Below, piece by piece: positions 23,101 to 33,539 of a DNA stretch of 64,000 nucleotides. The position numbers and the translations under genes were made by a program. Source of the stretch: Nageia nagi (Eukaryota > Pinophyta); the NCBI GenBank assembly GCA_050084985.1, contig JBITNC010000001.1:62001-126000 (forward strand), in the 5' to 3' direction. The notes below the pieces were generated by a model. The model was given only the letters and a program-made list of their open reading frames with translations. It searched no databases and was not told the origin of the DNA. Within the stretch, counting starts at the first letter, position 1. Each line of letters starts with the position of its first letter.

Positions 23101-24150
23101 CATGGCCTCATATGCTTCCATTTGGGTCTTCTTCCCTACAATCACTGCAAGTGCCTATAGCACTTCCCTATCTTTTCTCCTTTCAAAAAGAGCTATTTTA
23201 TAGCTTGAAAAGAGTTTTGATTTCTTGCTATCCTAGTATCTTTCACCAATGTAGTTTAGCATCTCATCCTCATTGATGTAAAAATCAAATTTCTCCTTCT
23301 TCAAATTGATTTACTTTTTCACATGGAATGTCCAATCTACTAATACTACAAATGCTTGGATAATAGAATCTAGAGAGTAGTCCAACACTACTTCAAACAT
23401 AGGTTCTATAGCCTATTCTGCTTCAACACCATTTTACATGCCAATTTGATACCCCTTTTGATGGTGCTTATGTGCTAGGGAGTATAAAAGCTTAGGGCAT
23501 GTGAATGAATCATAAGGCACATAATATGCCAAACCTTGTTCAATCATGACATCTCTCCTAGACTGAGAAAGAGATTTCCCTTTTCTAGGGAGTTAGGAGT
23601 CTTTCAATCTCAAAAGCACATGGCTAGGATTAGCTCTCCATGTATCCATGTGATTGATCACTCCCATTTTGGTCCAATTCAATTCAAGAGCATTTTGTAG
23701 ATATTCTTCTTGTAATGAAAGTAAGTCAATATCAAGTTGCTCAATTTCTATTATATAAGATGATTGAGAAATCACCATGATAATCTCACCCTCTCTTGAA
23801 CTTCTAGTAATAATTAAAATTATAGTCTGGGTGGTAGGAGGTCCTGCAACTTCTCTTTTCTCTCAAGATAACTCAACTCTAAGACTTCTTTGCTCTAATG
23901 CTTTAAAACTTGGATGCTCAAAATATGCTAAGTGCTGAACTAAGAGTATGGGAGGAGTTTTATTTATCCAAGATTTGATAGGATTTTCATTAATGGTAAT
24001 TACTCCTTGAGGATCTTGAGACCCATGTACTATACAAACTTAGTTGACATAAATTGGATTGGTAATTTTAAAGCATACTAGCTTTAACTTGTTGTACTTG
24101 TATAGTGGTTCATGAAATCTAAGGAAATATTTTCTTTAATACCATTTAAT
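20150..24150 (-). pseudogene. E4 ORF3: large unknown protein after integrase
   Basis: Read on the - strand from about 24150 to 20150, coding-like sequence fills about 4 kb between integrase and the 3' LTR. The first part (24110-22340) is well preserved in three long pieces (23778-23593, 23145-22636, 22635-22345) with a globular composition, including WRANPSHVLLRLKDS and SSYIWWLFVHQNLDKL. The middle (22100-21200) is Lys/Glu/Pro/Ser-rich with an SPKKKRKIQ cluster near 21880, like a nuclear-localisation signal. The last part (20950-20200) is Lys/Glu/Leu-rich and probably coiled-coil (20824-20543). I see no signal peptide or clear membrane segment, so it is not an obvious env. I do not recognise the family. 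Stops and shifts abound in the middle. Confidence 0.65.
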
Positions 24151-24299
24151 TCAGTTACAGCTAGACAACATGTTAGCATTAACTCTTACCTAAGGTGAAT
24201 TAAATTTGACAGCTAGGTAGCACATCAACATTAATTCCTAATAAATTTGAGCATTATAAGCTATTAACTCTTTTTGAAAATTATGTAAATTTATATATA

Positions 24300-25400
24300 G
24301 TATTTACACTATACAATGTCTTGCAGGGAATCCAACTTTACCTCATCACCCGAGAATGCTTTAAATAGATCCCATTGATGGGAATAGGTAATTCTCAAGA
24401 CTGATAACATCTTGTAACCTGAATGCATTATTTTGCATAGATTGGGTAATGACATAGGGCCTACTCCAAAGTAAGTCAAATTTTTGGTGTCTCCCAAGTT
24501 TTGTTCTTTCCTCATCCCATTTGAGAATAATATCATTCAATTCAAACTTCACCTAGGAAGACTTTTTTTATCAAACCATCTCTTAATGATGCTTTGGTGA
24601 TGCAAAATGACTCATATGCTTTGTTACGAGCTTCCTCCAATTTCAAGAGTTGATTATATCTAGATAGCAATGGCTCAAAGTTATAGTCTTCCATTTCTTG
24701 TAGGATCAACAAAGCTGGTAACTCCATGTCTATTGGTAATATTGGTCTTTTACCATATACTAATGCATACAAGAATGTCTTTATAGATATTTTTACACTA
24801 ATTCTATCAGCCCATAATGCATAGTCCAATTATGAATGTCATTGCTTGGGATTCCCTTCAATTAGTCTCTTAATAATCTAGGTTAGGTTTTTATTAGTTA
24901 ATTCAGCTAACTTGTAACCTTGTGGAGTAATAGTTTGAGGAGAATAACTAGTAGATTCCATATTGAGCTACAAAGCTTGATAGATTACCTCTAGTAAATG
25001 CCATACCATTATCTAACACTATAGTTTATAGGGTTCTAAAGCAAGTGACTATCCTTTTAATCATTTCTATCATTGCTTCTTGATCTACATGTTTGCATGG
25101 CATAGCCTCTAGCCATTAATGAAGTAGTCTATAGCAATCAAAATAAATTTATGCCTAGCTAGGAAGTAGGATTTATGACACCAATAAAGTCCATACCCAT
25201 TGTTGAAAAGGCTCTTCCACCACTACTAGTTTGATAGGCATGGTAGCTTGTCTTCTTTTTTCCATAAATCTATTGCATTTTTCACATTCTCATGCAATAT
25301 TAAATGAATCTTGAAATATAATGGGCCAATAGTATCCAACTTGTAACACCTACTATTGTAGTTGGTCCACTATAGTGCTTGTTAAAGAATTTGTAATGCA
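24300..25400 (-). pseudogene. E4 integrase, degenerate
   Basis: On the - strand: FMEKRRQAT near 25265, an integrase-core segment with IDYFINWLEAMPCKHVDQEA (about 25145-25085), a LDNGMAFT stretch near 25010 (the second catalytic Asp; normally T/S-D-N-G), then the 95-codon piece 24829-24542 with YALWADRISVKISIKT and LVYGKRPILPIDMELP, typical of the Gypsy integrase end. A C-terminal piece (24552-24309) reads KFDLLWSRPYVIT and resembles the 'kfd..w.GPy.i' module. No chromodomain is seen. Confidence 0.84.
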
Positions 25401-25799
25401 ATTCATACAATATCCTTCAGGATTCATCTTTAGTAATGCATTTAAGAAGGGTTTGATCAAAAACATTTCTATATAAATGATCATCTATCATAACAAATTT
25501 AAGGGCATGTAACCTAAATCTTCTTTTTTGGAATCTATCTAGAGCTTCAAGGCATTTACCCATTTGAAAATAAAGAATAATTTGCTTAATCCAATCACTC
25601 TCATGATTGATTTGCTATTTATCTTTCATAAAAGCAATCATGTGTGAATATTTAGCTATATTTTGACATAGATCCCTACCTCTAATGAACTTGGTTAGCT
25701 TGATTTCTATATCATATTCCATTATCTTGGTAATCTAGCTAGCCTTTCCTTCACCTAGATCTCCTTGTATAATGTAACTTCGTACATCTGGATGAATAC

Positions 25800-26150
25800 T
25801 ATACATAAGGATTCTATTGTGGAAGACATAATGCTTAAGATTTTTGAGTTCTTTCATGATAACAAATACTTACTTTTCAATAAAAGAGTACCTATATTGA
25901 TGTTGATGTAGAATTTAGCTATGAAAGGCAATTGGGTGTTCCTCATTATTGTCACCTTTCTGTGCAAGGATTGTGGCTATGCTCTTGTTTGCTCCATGTG
26001 CATACATAATGAAATATTTTGACATATTAGGATTCTTAAGCATTGGAGCTTTAGTTATTACCTTCTTTATTTCTTTTAAAGCTATCTTTGCTTCATATGA
26101 CCAAGAAAATTTAGCATCCTTTTTAAGCATATAAGTGATTGGTGATACAA
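25800..26150 (-). pseudogene. E4 RNase H after RT
   Basis: Open piece 26130-25915 reads MLKKDAKFSWSYEAKIALKE, KKVITKAPMLKNPNMSKYF, MYAHGANKSIATILAQ and EHPIAFHS, the standard Gypsy RNase H that directly follows RT. The first catalytic Asp (usually D in 'yTDAS/yaDAS') is replaced: the stretch reads YAHGANKS. Together with the domain at 27345-27775 it gives E4 two RNase H modules. Confidence 0.82.
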
Positions 26151-26214
26151 TTTTTAAAAAATTATTAATAAATTTCCTAAGAAAATTGATCTACCAAGAA
26201 ATGACTATAAGGAT

Positions 26215-27010
26215 TTTTTGTTGGATGGAAGTGGTAATGCCTCTATAGCTTTCACTCTTTCTGGATCAATTGCTAGCCCTTCCTTTGAAACAATATGACC
26301 AAGAAGCTTTCCTTGTTTGACCATAAAAATTGACTTTTTGGGGTTGATAGAAATGCCAAATTTCATGCATTTTTTAAGACTAATTTCAGATTTTTAGATG
26401 ATCACTTTTGCTCTAAAAAGATAGTGATATCATCTAGATAAATCAATATGATTTTATTTATTAGCTTACAAAATACATGACCCATGGCTCTTTGAAAAGT
26501 ATCTCCTACATTAGAAAGACCAAATGGCATCCTTTAAAAAGAAAATGTGCCCCATTTAGTAGTGAATACTATCTTAAATTGATCTTCATCCTTCACCCAA
26601 ATCTAATTAAACCCTAAGTATTCATCTATCATTTAAAAACTAATAGGATCCAGCTACTATATGTAGGATTTGTTGCATAGGAGGGAGAGGATAATTATCT
26701 TTCAGGGACACATTATTTAAATTTTTAAAATCAACACAAAGTCTAATTTTTACACTTTTCTTTCTTATAAGAACTAAATTTGCAAACCAAGAAGAATGTT
26801 TATTAGAAAAATGATTTTTGAATCAAGAGTTTGATTAACTCCTATTTCATAGCTTCTTCTATTTATGGATTTATGGATCTTTGCTTTTGCTTGTATGGTT
26901 TAGCATTTGGTTGAAGTTCAACTGTATGTTGGATGACATTTTTATCATATGTCTTGAGATCATCATAATTACAGGCAATTACATGGGAAAATGCATGATA
27001 AATCCTATAC
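26215..27010 (-). pseudogene. E4 reverse transcriptase, degenerate
   Basis: - strand motifs in order: NYDDLKTYDKNVIQHTVELQ (near 26960), PYKQKQRSINP, RLCVDFKNLNN (26751-26716), KDNYPLPPM (near 26690), MPFGLSNVGDTFQRAM (26533-26485) and the active site IYLDDITIF (near 26445-26425), with the catalytic DD intact. Stops interrupt between motifs. The YLDDIT signature differs from the YVDD of E3, so E4 is a separate Gypsy lineage. Confidence 0.88.
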
Positions 27011-27344
27011 ATAGTAGCCTTTTTTGCATCAAAGCATTTTGAACCAATTTTTATGAATTTACAGGGTTATACCTCCAACTCAACATAGTTCTCTTTCGAT
27101 ATGACCAAAGATTTTGCCTTCAAGACATCTTATAAATCAAATAGTCTTTCAAAAGAGAGCAATCCTTTTGGTATTATATTATTTCTTAGTTGAATTTCAT
27201 CTAAATTTTGGAAATAATCAGATATTTTCTAAGTACCAAAAGTGTGGACCACTACTTCATCTATAAGGAAATTAACAATATGCTCATCGGAGTCAAATAC
27301 CTACTAGAAGTTTGCAACATTAGGAATTGAAGGCCTGCATTGCA

Positions 27345-27775
27345 CTTTAACCTTAAGAGTTCCTCTTTTATGATGTGTAAGGTTATAATGTGCTCCTTTT
27401 CTAGTAAGCGCATTAGTTACCTAGTTGTGCTTCCTAGGAATACATACAAATTGATGGCCAAGAATGATTCCAATAAGTACCACACTCTATTTTTGTAGTT
27501 CTTCAAATAATGGTGCTTTGCATTGATCTAATATTTGACTTGTTTGATGACCAATTTAGAATCACCATGGATAATTAGGCATCTAATACCTAAACTAATT
27601 TCTTTAGATAACCCTAAACAAAGGGATTCATATTCAATAGCATTATTAGTGAGTCTATATCAAAATCTTTGTACCTTGAGAGATTTGAGGATGACTCTAG
27701 CTCCACATCCATTGTTCGTATCAAGAACCATCAAAATACATCATCCATACCTCTTTTTCTCTATCAATAGTAACT
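27345..27775 (-). pseudogene. E4 extra RNase H-like domain upstream of RT
   Basis: Plant-type RNase H read on the - strand. WMMYFDGS (27747-27724) has the first catalytic Asp. After a small frameshift comes NNGCGARVILKSLK (about 27710). Then NNAIEYESLCLGLSKE (27650-27600) carries the catalytic Glu, and LIIHGDSKLVIKQVK (about 27575-27530) the second Asp. KNRVWYLLESF and PRKHN follow, then NALTRKGAHYN (27420-27385), where the last catalytic Asp is Asn. In Tat elements such a second RNase H lies between RNase H and integrase. Here it lies before RT. Confidence 0.82.
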
Positions 27776-27899
27776 AATACTGGTTGAATCTTTTAATATA
27801 GATAATAATTACCCATGCTAGAATCTATGATTTGATAATTCAGATCATTGGCTAATAGAACATTGGTTGTCAGTAGTGATTCCCTTAATGTATCACTTT

Positions 27900-28450
27900 C
27901 AAATATTTCCATTGATTATGGATCATTTATGCAATTTACTTCATTGATCCTCTTAAGATGGATAGTTTTAGTGCCCTCATTTAGAATCTTTACATATTTA
28001 TTTTGGAAGGTAAGTAGAAGATGACTATAGTCTAAGGTTAGATACCCTTCCAATTTGGTAGTAAATTCTCTGGATAGATACATTTTGAATAGAGGTGGAA
28101 GATCAACTACAATAATGTCTTGGAAAACACTTATATTAGGGAAGACATTCAAGGTTATTTAAACACCTTTAACACTACTGACAACATCTATTGAGAAGAA
28201 TCCAACTATATGACCCTATAAATGCATCTTGTAATATATAATTTCATTTCATCTGCAACAACATTTAGAATAATAGTTATGGAGCTCCAATATCAATCAT
28301 ACAATTTTTACTACCCAACCTTCTAATTTTAGGGATAATAGAAAGGAGGGGTTCTAATTACATCTATTTGAGCTATAGGAACAACTTTAGACATAACATA
28401 GATAGAATTTTCTTTATTTATCCACTTTTTACTATTTCTTAATTTTAAAG
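27900..28450 (-). pseudogene. E4 protease and linker region
   Basis: A - strand stretch near 28310-28290 reads CMIDIGAP, close to the Asp-x-Gly-Ala of Gypsy proteases. The 78-codon open piece 28152-27916 (with VDLPPLFKMYLSREF) is a linker before the RNase H-like domain. It is not assigned to a domain. Protease identification is by position and this one motif. Confidence 0.5.
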
Positions 28451-28849
28451 CTTCTTGAAAAGGTCTAATTGACCTAGTATTCTCAATGCATCAAACATTA
28501 TCATTTTGGAAGGAGTTTTCTTTAATTCTTCCATAATATTATATGAAGCACATTGGATAAACTTACTTGGTTCATTTTGCTAATGTGCTTTGAAGTGTTG
28601 AGTAGCCTTTTATTTATGATGATTAGTTATAAAAGTATATCTCAACATGTAAGGTCTTTCCTTGTTTGGGACTTCTTTTCTTGTTGCAATAGGGTTCATT
28701 TCACTAGGGAACTAGTACCCAATTTTGATAAAATAGTACCTAGATTAAATGGGACTCGATGTTGTTGGTTATAAGGATGAGCTAAGGTGTCTTAACTTTC
28801 TTAGGTTCAAGTTGAGGTTGAGTGGAAGATGGATACTATTGAGTGGCTT

Positions 28850-30110
28850 GAGGCTATTGTGGGGTTGTTGAAGAAGTTACTTTAGTTCGAACAAATTTGC
28901 TTATTCTTCAACAAATCTCAAAACCCAAAAGTTGACCATTGTGAGGTTAGCAGTAGGATTTGAAGTAGGTTCTACCATCTAGTTAGAATGTAACCTTAAA
29001 TATTGATGTTGATATACTACACATGAATCTAGAAAATGAGGAGCTAAACATGGTGGACACCATTCCATAATGCTCAAAGAAGCACCATCTGTAAAATTGT
29101 TCATAATAGCATTTTTAACTACTTTAAGAGAATTAGATGTTCTAATTGATTGACCTTAGAGGAAATCTTGGTTGATACTAATTATCGAATCTTCTATAGT
29201 TAAAACCATGATTCTACCTTTCTTGTAGAGTGAGCTTATTAGATAAATTCCTAATAGTTATCTCCAACTACCTTATCCTTTCCTTTTCTTGAGACTTAGG
29301 TTCAATACTAGTACTTATAGATATGATAGTAGGTAATGCTAGTAGCTTATTTTGGATAGTAGGTTTGGGAGGAGGTGGTAGGGTGAGAACTCTAGGATGA
29401 CCTATTTATGGAATCTACTTAGGAGATAAACTAGGAAATACAGGCATGATCATTCTAGGCTATATTTTACCAAAGGAAACCAAGGTATGTTCTATAGTTT
29501 TAGCCATCTAATAAATATCTAAGAATGTATCTCTTGACATAATAATAAGCATATTAAGGTTAGGAAGGAAGGCTTTTTGGTAATATACCAAAGCTTAAGC
29601 ATTAGTTGGTCTTATCCTTGCTAGTATGGAATTCCATTTTCTCTCAAATTTGATATTAAATCATCAATAGATTCATGTGGATGCCTTTTGATACATGCTA
29701 TGAGGGTAAAAAATGTGCTATCATCACCATCTATAGAAAATGTTTTAATCAAAGCTTGACATAACTCTCCCCATGAATTTATAGATTGGGGGGTGAGAGT
29801 CCTAAACCATTCAGCTATTTTGCCTTCAAAGAAATGTGACAATAGCCTTGTCATCATAATTTCATCAATGATATCAAAGCTTAAATCCAATAATGATACA
29901 TCTTGATAGTGCTCATATAGCATATTCTTAGACCCATCATACTTTAGTAAAATTTTAAAAGCTACTTGAGGTATAGGTGATGAATTAGTAGTTACAACCA
30001 AGGGATGACTATTATTCTAGATAGGGAAGTCTATTGGTTGAGCCATACTTAGAGAATGTATAGGAGGTGAAGGATTTTTTGGGAATGACTCAAATGTGAC
30101 TAACAAAGGG
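28850..30110 (-). pseudogene. E4 gag, degenerate
   Basis: Open piece 30001-29621 on the - strand reads YDGSKNMLYEHYQDV, MMTRLLSHFFEGKIAEWFRT, SINSWGELCQALIKTF and CIKRHPHESIDDLISNLREN. This is the retrotransposon gag pattern (E-H-x-x-x-F-x-x ... W-a-x-l ... F). Downstream a Cys/His-poor segment with EWCPPCLAPHFLDSC (near 29060) could be a relic of a zinc-binding region. The rest is stop-ridden. Gag builds the particle. Confidence 0.8.
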
Positions 30111-30955
30111 GTAGCTCTTAAGGGGATCAAAGGTGACATAACCTAAGATATTTTTCATCTAATCATCCTATAGGGAAGTGATAGCTCTTGAAACCTAGGC
30201 TATTTTAGAGAATTTTTGGCAATACTTCTGGTTAGCCTACATTCTAGAGGTGCTAAGGTTCAAAATAGTGACTAGTTGATAGTAGAGTCATCAATAAGGT
30301 CACAAAAATATTATAATATTGAAGTTGATAACCTACCAAATGAATTTATTAGGCCTAATAATGCCCACTACATATACAATTTAGCTTGGCTCTCATCGAG
30401 CATGCCAATAATGGAACTAGTACTATTGATCGATATAGTGTAACCTCAAGGATTTGGTCTAGTTGTGTTCTCCACTTCCTACAATAATAGGTTCCTTGAA
30501 TGAATAGAAGGTGGTGGGAATAACGCTTGTGTAAATCTTCTATTCAATCTTTGGGTTATAGGTCAGCTCTTATCTATGTTTGAGGTCAAAAGTAATAGGA
30601 AAGAGATAAAAAGGTAAAGAGTAACATGAAAAAATATAAAAGGTAAAGAGTAATAGGAAAGAGATAAATAAATAACAACTAAAATAGGAAATTTACAACC
30701 CAAGCATTTTAGCATAGGCAATAATCCATATCCAAAAATAATAATAGTAAACTACCTCAAACTTGGGGTCTCACAATCACAATTCACAGCCATAATTTGA
30801 AGTAAACATTTCATACATAACATTTACAAAAGCATAATAGCCACTTTTGTTACAAGAGGTAAAAGTATTATTTGTATGTATTATCATGTGTGAATTACTC
30901 TTAAGATCAGGTAAATTTGTTAGAATGTTCAACCTTCCTAACTTCTAAAACATAG

Positions 30956-30966
30956 TTATTTATACA
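30956..30966 (-). promoter_or_regulatory. E4 LTR TATA-like box (right copy)
   Basis: + strand TTATTTATACA, i.e. TGTATAAATAA on the element's strand, the counterpart of 18356-18366. As part of the 5' LTR it would drive full-length transcription. Confidence 0.55.
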
Positions 30967-31564
30967 ATTACCTCCCCTATTGGGTGGTTAGATCTCATTA
31001 ACATACACTATTAATGAAATAACTACAATAGTGTTATTTACATAAATGTTGCAACTATTATATATTGTACAATATACAAATTTGAATCAATATTAACCAT
31101 CCAAATTTTTTGGATCTTCTAGGGACTTATAACTTTTGGTCAACTATGTTTATAGAGCTACAATTTTTTTGACATGTTGTTAACTGCAGCTTCCAAAACC
31201 TTGTAGCTGATTAAGTTTAGCACTATTGCTAATTGAAAGTAATACATGGTAGATTATATAGTTATTTTATTACACATGGATTAGTATGATTTGATTATTT
31301 TTTTATTAGCCTCCATCTACTTCTATGCAATCTTGATGATGTATATTGTGGATGTTAGTAATCAAAGTAATGTTGGTTGGTAGATATTATGTTTTCTTAG
31401 ATCAAGAAGAACTACCACTATTATGTGGAAATGTGTTAGTGTTGACATAGTAACAAGGCCTCGAGGGTCAAACACTTAAGATGAAATGGACCTGAGTGTT
31501 CTTTCTCATACATTACTCTTCTATTCCCTCGGCGGGCTTTATGTTCTTCTTTTGAGCTTTATTG

Positions 31565-31960
31565 ATGATCTAATTTTCTTTGGGACCCCCTAATTTTCAT
31601 AAAAAGTGTGATGTCATCCTCTAAAATCCTTAGGTACTATTTACATTTTGATTTCTTTAGGACCTACTAATTTTTACAACAAAGTGTGATGTCATCATCT
31701 AAAATCTTTGGGTACTATTTATATTTTGATTTCTTTAGGACTTACTGATTTTCATGAAAAGTGTGATGTCATCCTCTAAAATCCTTAGGTACTATTTACA
31801 TTTTGATTTCTCTAGGACCTTCTAATTTTCATAAAAAAAAAAGTGTGACATCATCCTCTAAAATCCTCAGGTACTATTTATATTTTGATTTCTCTAAGAC
31901 TCGCTAATTTTCTCAATAATGTGTGACATCATCTCTAGAAATCATCAGGCACTATTAGTG
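31565..31960 (-). repeat. Five 78-bp tandem repeats with TGATGTCA/TGACATCA (right LTR)
   Basis: Counterpart of 18965-19355. In + strand order the octamers are TGATGTCA three times, then TGACATCA twice. The left LTR has TGACATCA in all five, so three units differ by a paired C/T and G/A change at the centre. Confidence 0.87.
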
Positions 31961-32548
31961 ATCTTTGAGAATTTGTAGCACCTACCATCTACTCTAGGGC
32001 CCACTTACTTTGATTGATAATTGTCATGCTTTGAAATCTCTGAGCTCTATTTGCATCTTTCAAAGGTTGAACTCTGCATATTTGTACAAGCCTTAGACCT
32101 TCATGTTAATGATTTCTAGAGATTCTAAGATGACAAATATAATTTTGGGCAATTTTGATATATGAATTCTTGAGTGCATTTGGAGAAAATGATATGACTT
32201 TTGGGTATTCTATACTTTTGGTCATTAAGAAGTAAAAGAATACAAAATTAACATAAGTGTTTTAATAGAATCTATGGGTGACCTTGTTTACATATTTCTC
32301 GGGTATTGAAGAAAGATAAAATTTCTAAATGGCTTTATTTACAAGATGATTCTCAACATTCTAAAGAATAGAAAAGTGAAAAAAAAAAGAAAAAAGTTTA
32401 AACAATACATGACATGAAGACTCTAAAAGAATCGAGATTTCCTGGGTACTCTTATATACATAGCTTCTAGGTACTGAGGTAAATGAAATAATAAAGAATA
32501 AAGAATAGTAGATTACCCAAATTTTGAGTATTATTGTGAAAGAGTACA

Positions 32549-32553
32549 AAGAC
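32549..32553. repeat. Target-site duplication of E4, right (AAGAC)
   Basis: Identical to 17847-17851; see that entry. Confidence 0.95.
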
Positions 32554-32800
32554 ATTATATGCTAAATCATACTACTTATGTAATTGCTAAAACAAACCTA
32601 TTGAAATATTTGATGAACAAAACTTATCAAAATACAAGAAAATCTAAACAGATTATGCACTAGAAAATCTAAACAGATTATGCACTAGACTAAATTTGAT
32701 TTATAAATTATAATTAAAAAATATATCAAAGGCTAGGTTATAGCCGACTATCTTGTAGAAGCACCACTACATGATGATAAACCACTCATCAAATTACCAG
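32554..32800 (+). pseudogene. E3 RNase H, second half
   Basis: Continues the frame broken at 17851. Across the junction it reads LR-HYMLNH, then VIAKTNLLKYLMNKT, the usual end of Tat RNase H. A 23-bp segment (AGAAAATCTAAACAGATTAT and following) is tandemly duplicated at about 32637-32686. Short stop-ridden sequence leads to the second RNase H. Confidence 0.82.
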
Positions 32801-32849
32801 ATAAACATGTTTTTCAATTAAATAAAATGGAAATTCCTATTGATCTTGA

Positions 32850-33260
32850 AGAAGATTGGGATATGGTAATTTATTTTGATGGATCTACATGAGAAAAAAG
32901 TGAAGGTGAGGTTTTGTATTTGTAACACCTCAAGGGGTTCCCATACCTTATTCTTTCAAACTTAATTTTTCATATACAAATAACAATGTTGAGTATGAAG
33001 CCTTGATACTAGACATAAAGAACATCATAAAATTAAAGCTAAGAAAATTCAAATTCATCAATGATTTGTTGTTAATTATAAATCAGGTTAAAGGGACTTT
33101 CTAATGTAAAGAACTTTTACTCCAATAATATAAAAAATTAGTAGATTATCTATTACAATCATTTGAAAAATATGAACTAGAGGTGATAATAAGATCAACC
33201 AATAATTTCATTGATGCTATGGCTTCAATTCGATCTTTGATACTTGAGAAACCTCATCAA
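32850..33260 (+). pseudogene. E3 second RNase H (aRNH) of the Tat lineage
   Basis: WDMVIYFDGST at about 32857 has the first catalytic Asp. Then the usual N-x-E-Y-E-A-L is readable across a shift near 32980-33005. NDLLLIINQVKG at about 33060 has the next Asp, and LLQSFEKYELEV and NNFIDAMASIRSLI the C-terminal Asp and helix at about 33150-33240. A second, archaeal-type RNase H between RNase H and integrase is the defining feature of Tat/Ogre elements. Confidence 0.83.
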
Positions 33261-33539
33261 TAAACCATTCATATTGAGATAGTCCAAATTACCAATAATT
33301 ATTGGAAATAAATAGAGTGAAACATGTGGTTCTCGATATTACAATGGAAGATAAAACTTTATGGCATATCCAACTAGTAAAATTCTTAGAGATGGATTCT
33401 ACCTATTGATTTAATGAAATTGGTTAAGAAGGAATTCAAATTAAAAGCATCCCATTTTTGTATGCTAGGAGATGTCCTATATCGTAGAGGTTTTGATGAA
33501 ATATTACTTAGATTCTTGAAATGGATAATTTTGTAAATC

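Larger units (their letters stand above)
17852..32548 (-). mobile_element. E4: 14.7-kb Ty3/Gypsy with extra RNase H and ORF3
   Basis: Large LTR element on the - strand with LTRs 30424-32548 (5') and 17852-19940 (3'), and a perfect AAGAC duplication. Order along its own strand: gag (about 30110-28850), protease region (about 28450-28200), an RNase H-like domain (27775-27345), RT (27010-26215), RNase H (26150-25800), integrase (25400-24300), a long third ORF region (24150-20150) and the 3' LTR. All reading frames are interrupted. LTR copies differ by substitutions and small indels throughout (2,089 against 2,125 bp), so this is an old insertion. It landed in the RNase H of E3. Lineage within Ty3/Gypsy is not assigned. 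Confidence 0.92.
30424..32548 (-). mobile_element. E4 5' LTR (right copy, 2,125 bp)
   Basis: + strand TATTGATCGATATAG to AGAGTACA. On the element's strand it is the first LTR. Next to its inner end the element strand reads GTACTAGTTCC. Overlapping the LTR end this matches the initiator tRNA-Met site at about 9 of 13 positions, so a primer-binding site is possible but weak. Confidence 0.92.

Noticed and set aside
22345-23145. ORF3 of E4 as a retroviral-type envelope gene
   Set aside because: It has the env position but I see no signal peptide, membrane anchor or cleavage site. Other parts look nuclear and coiled-coil.
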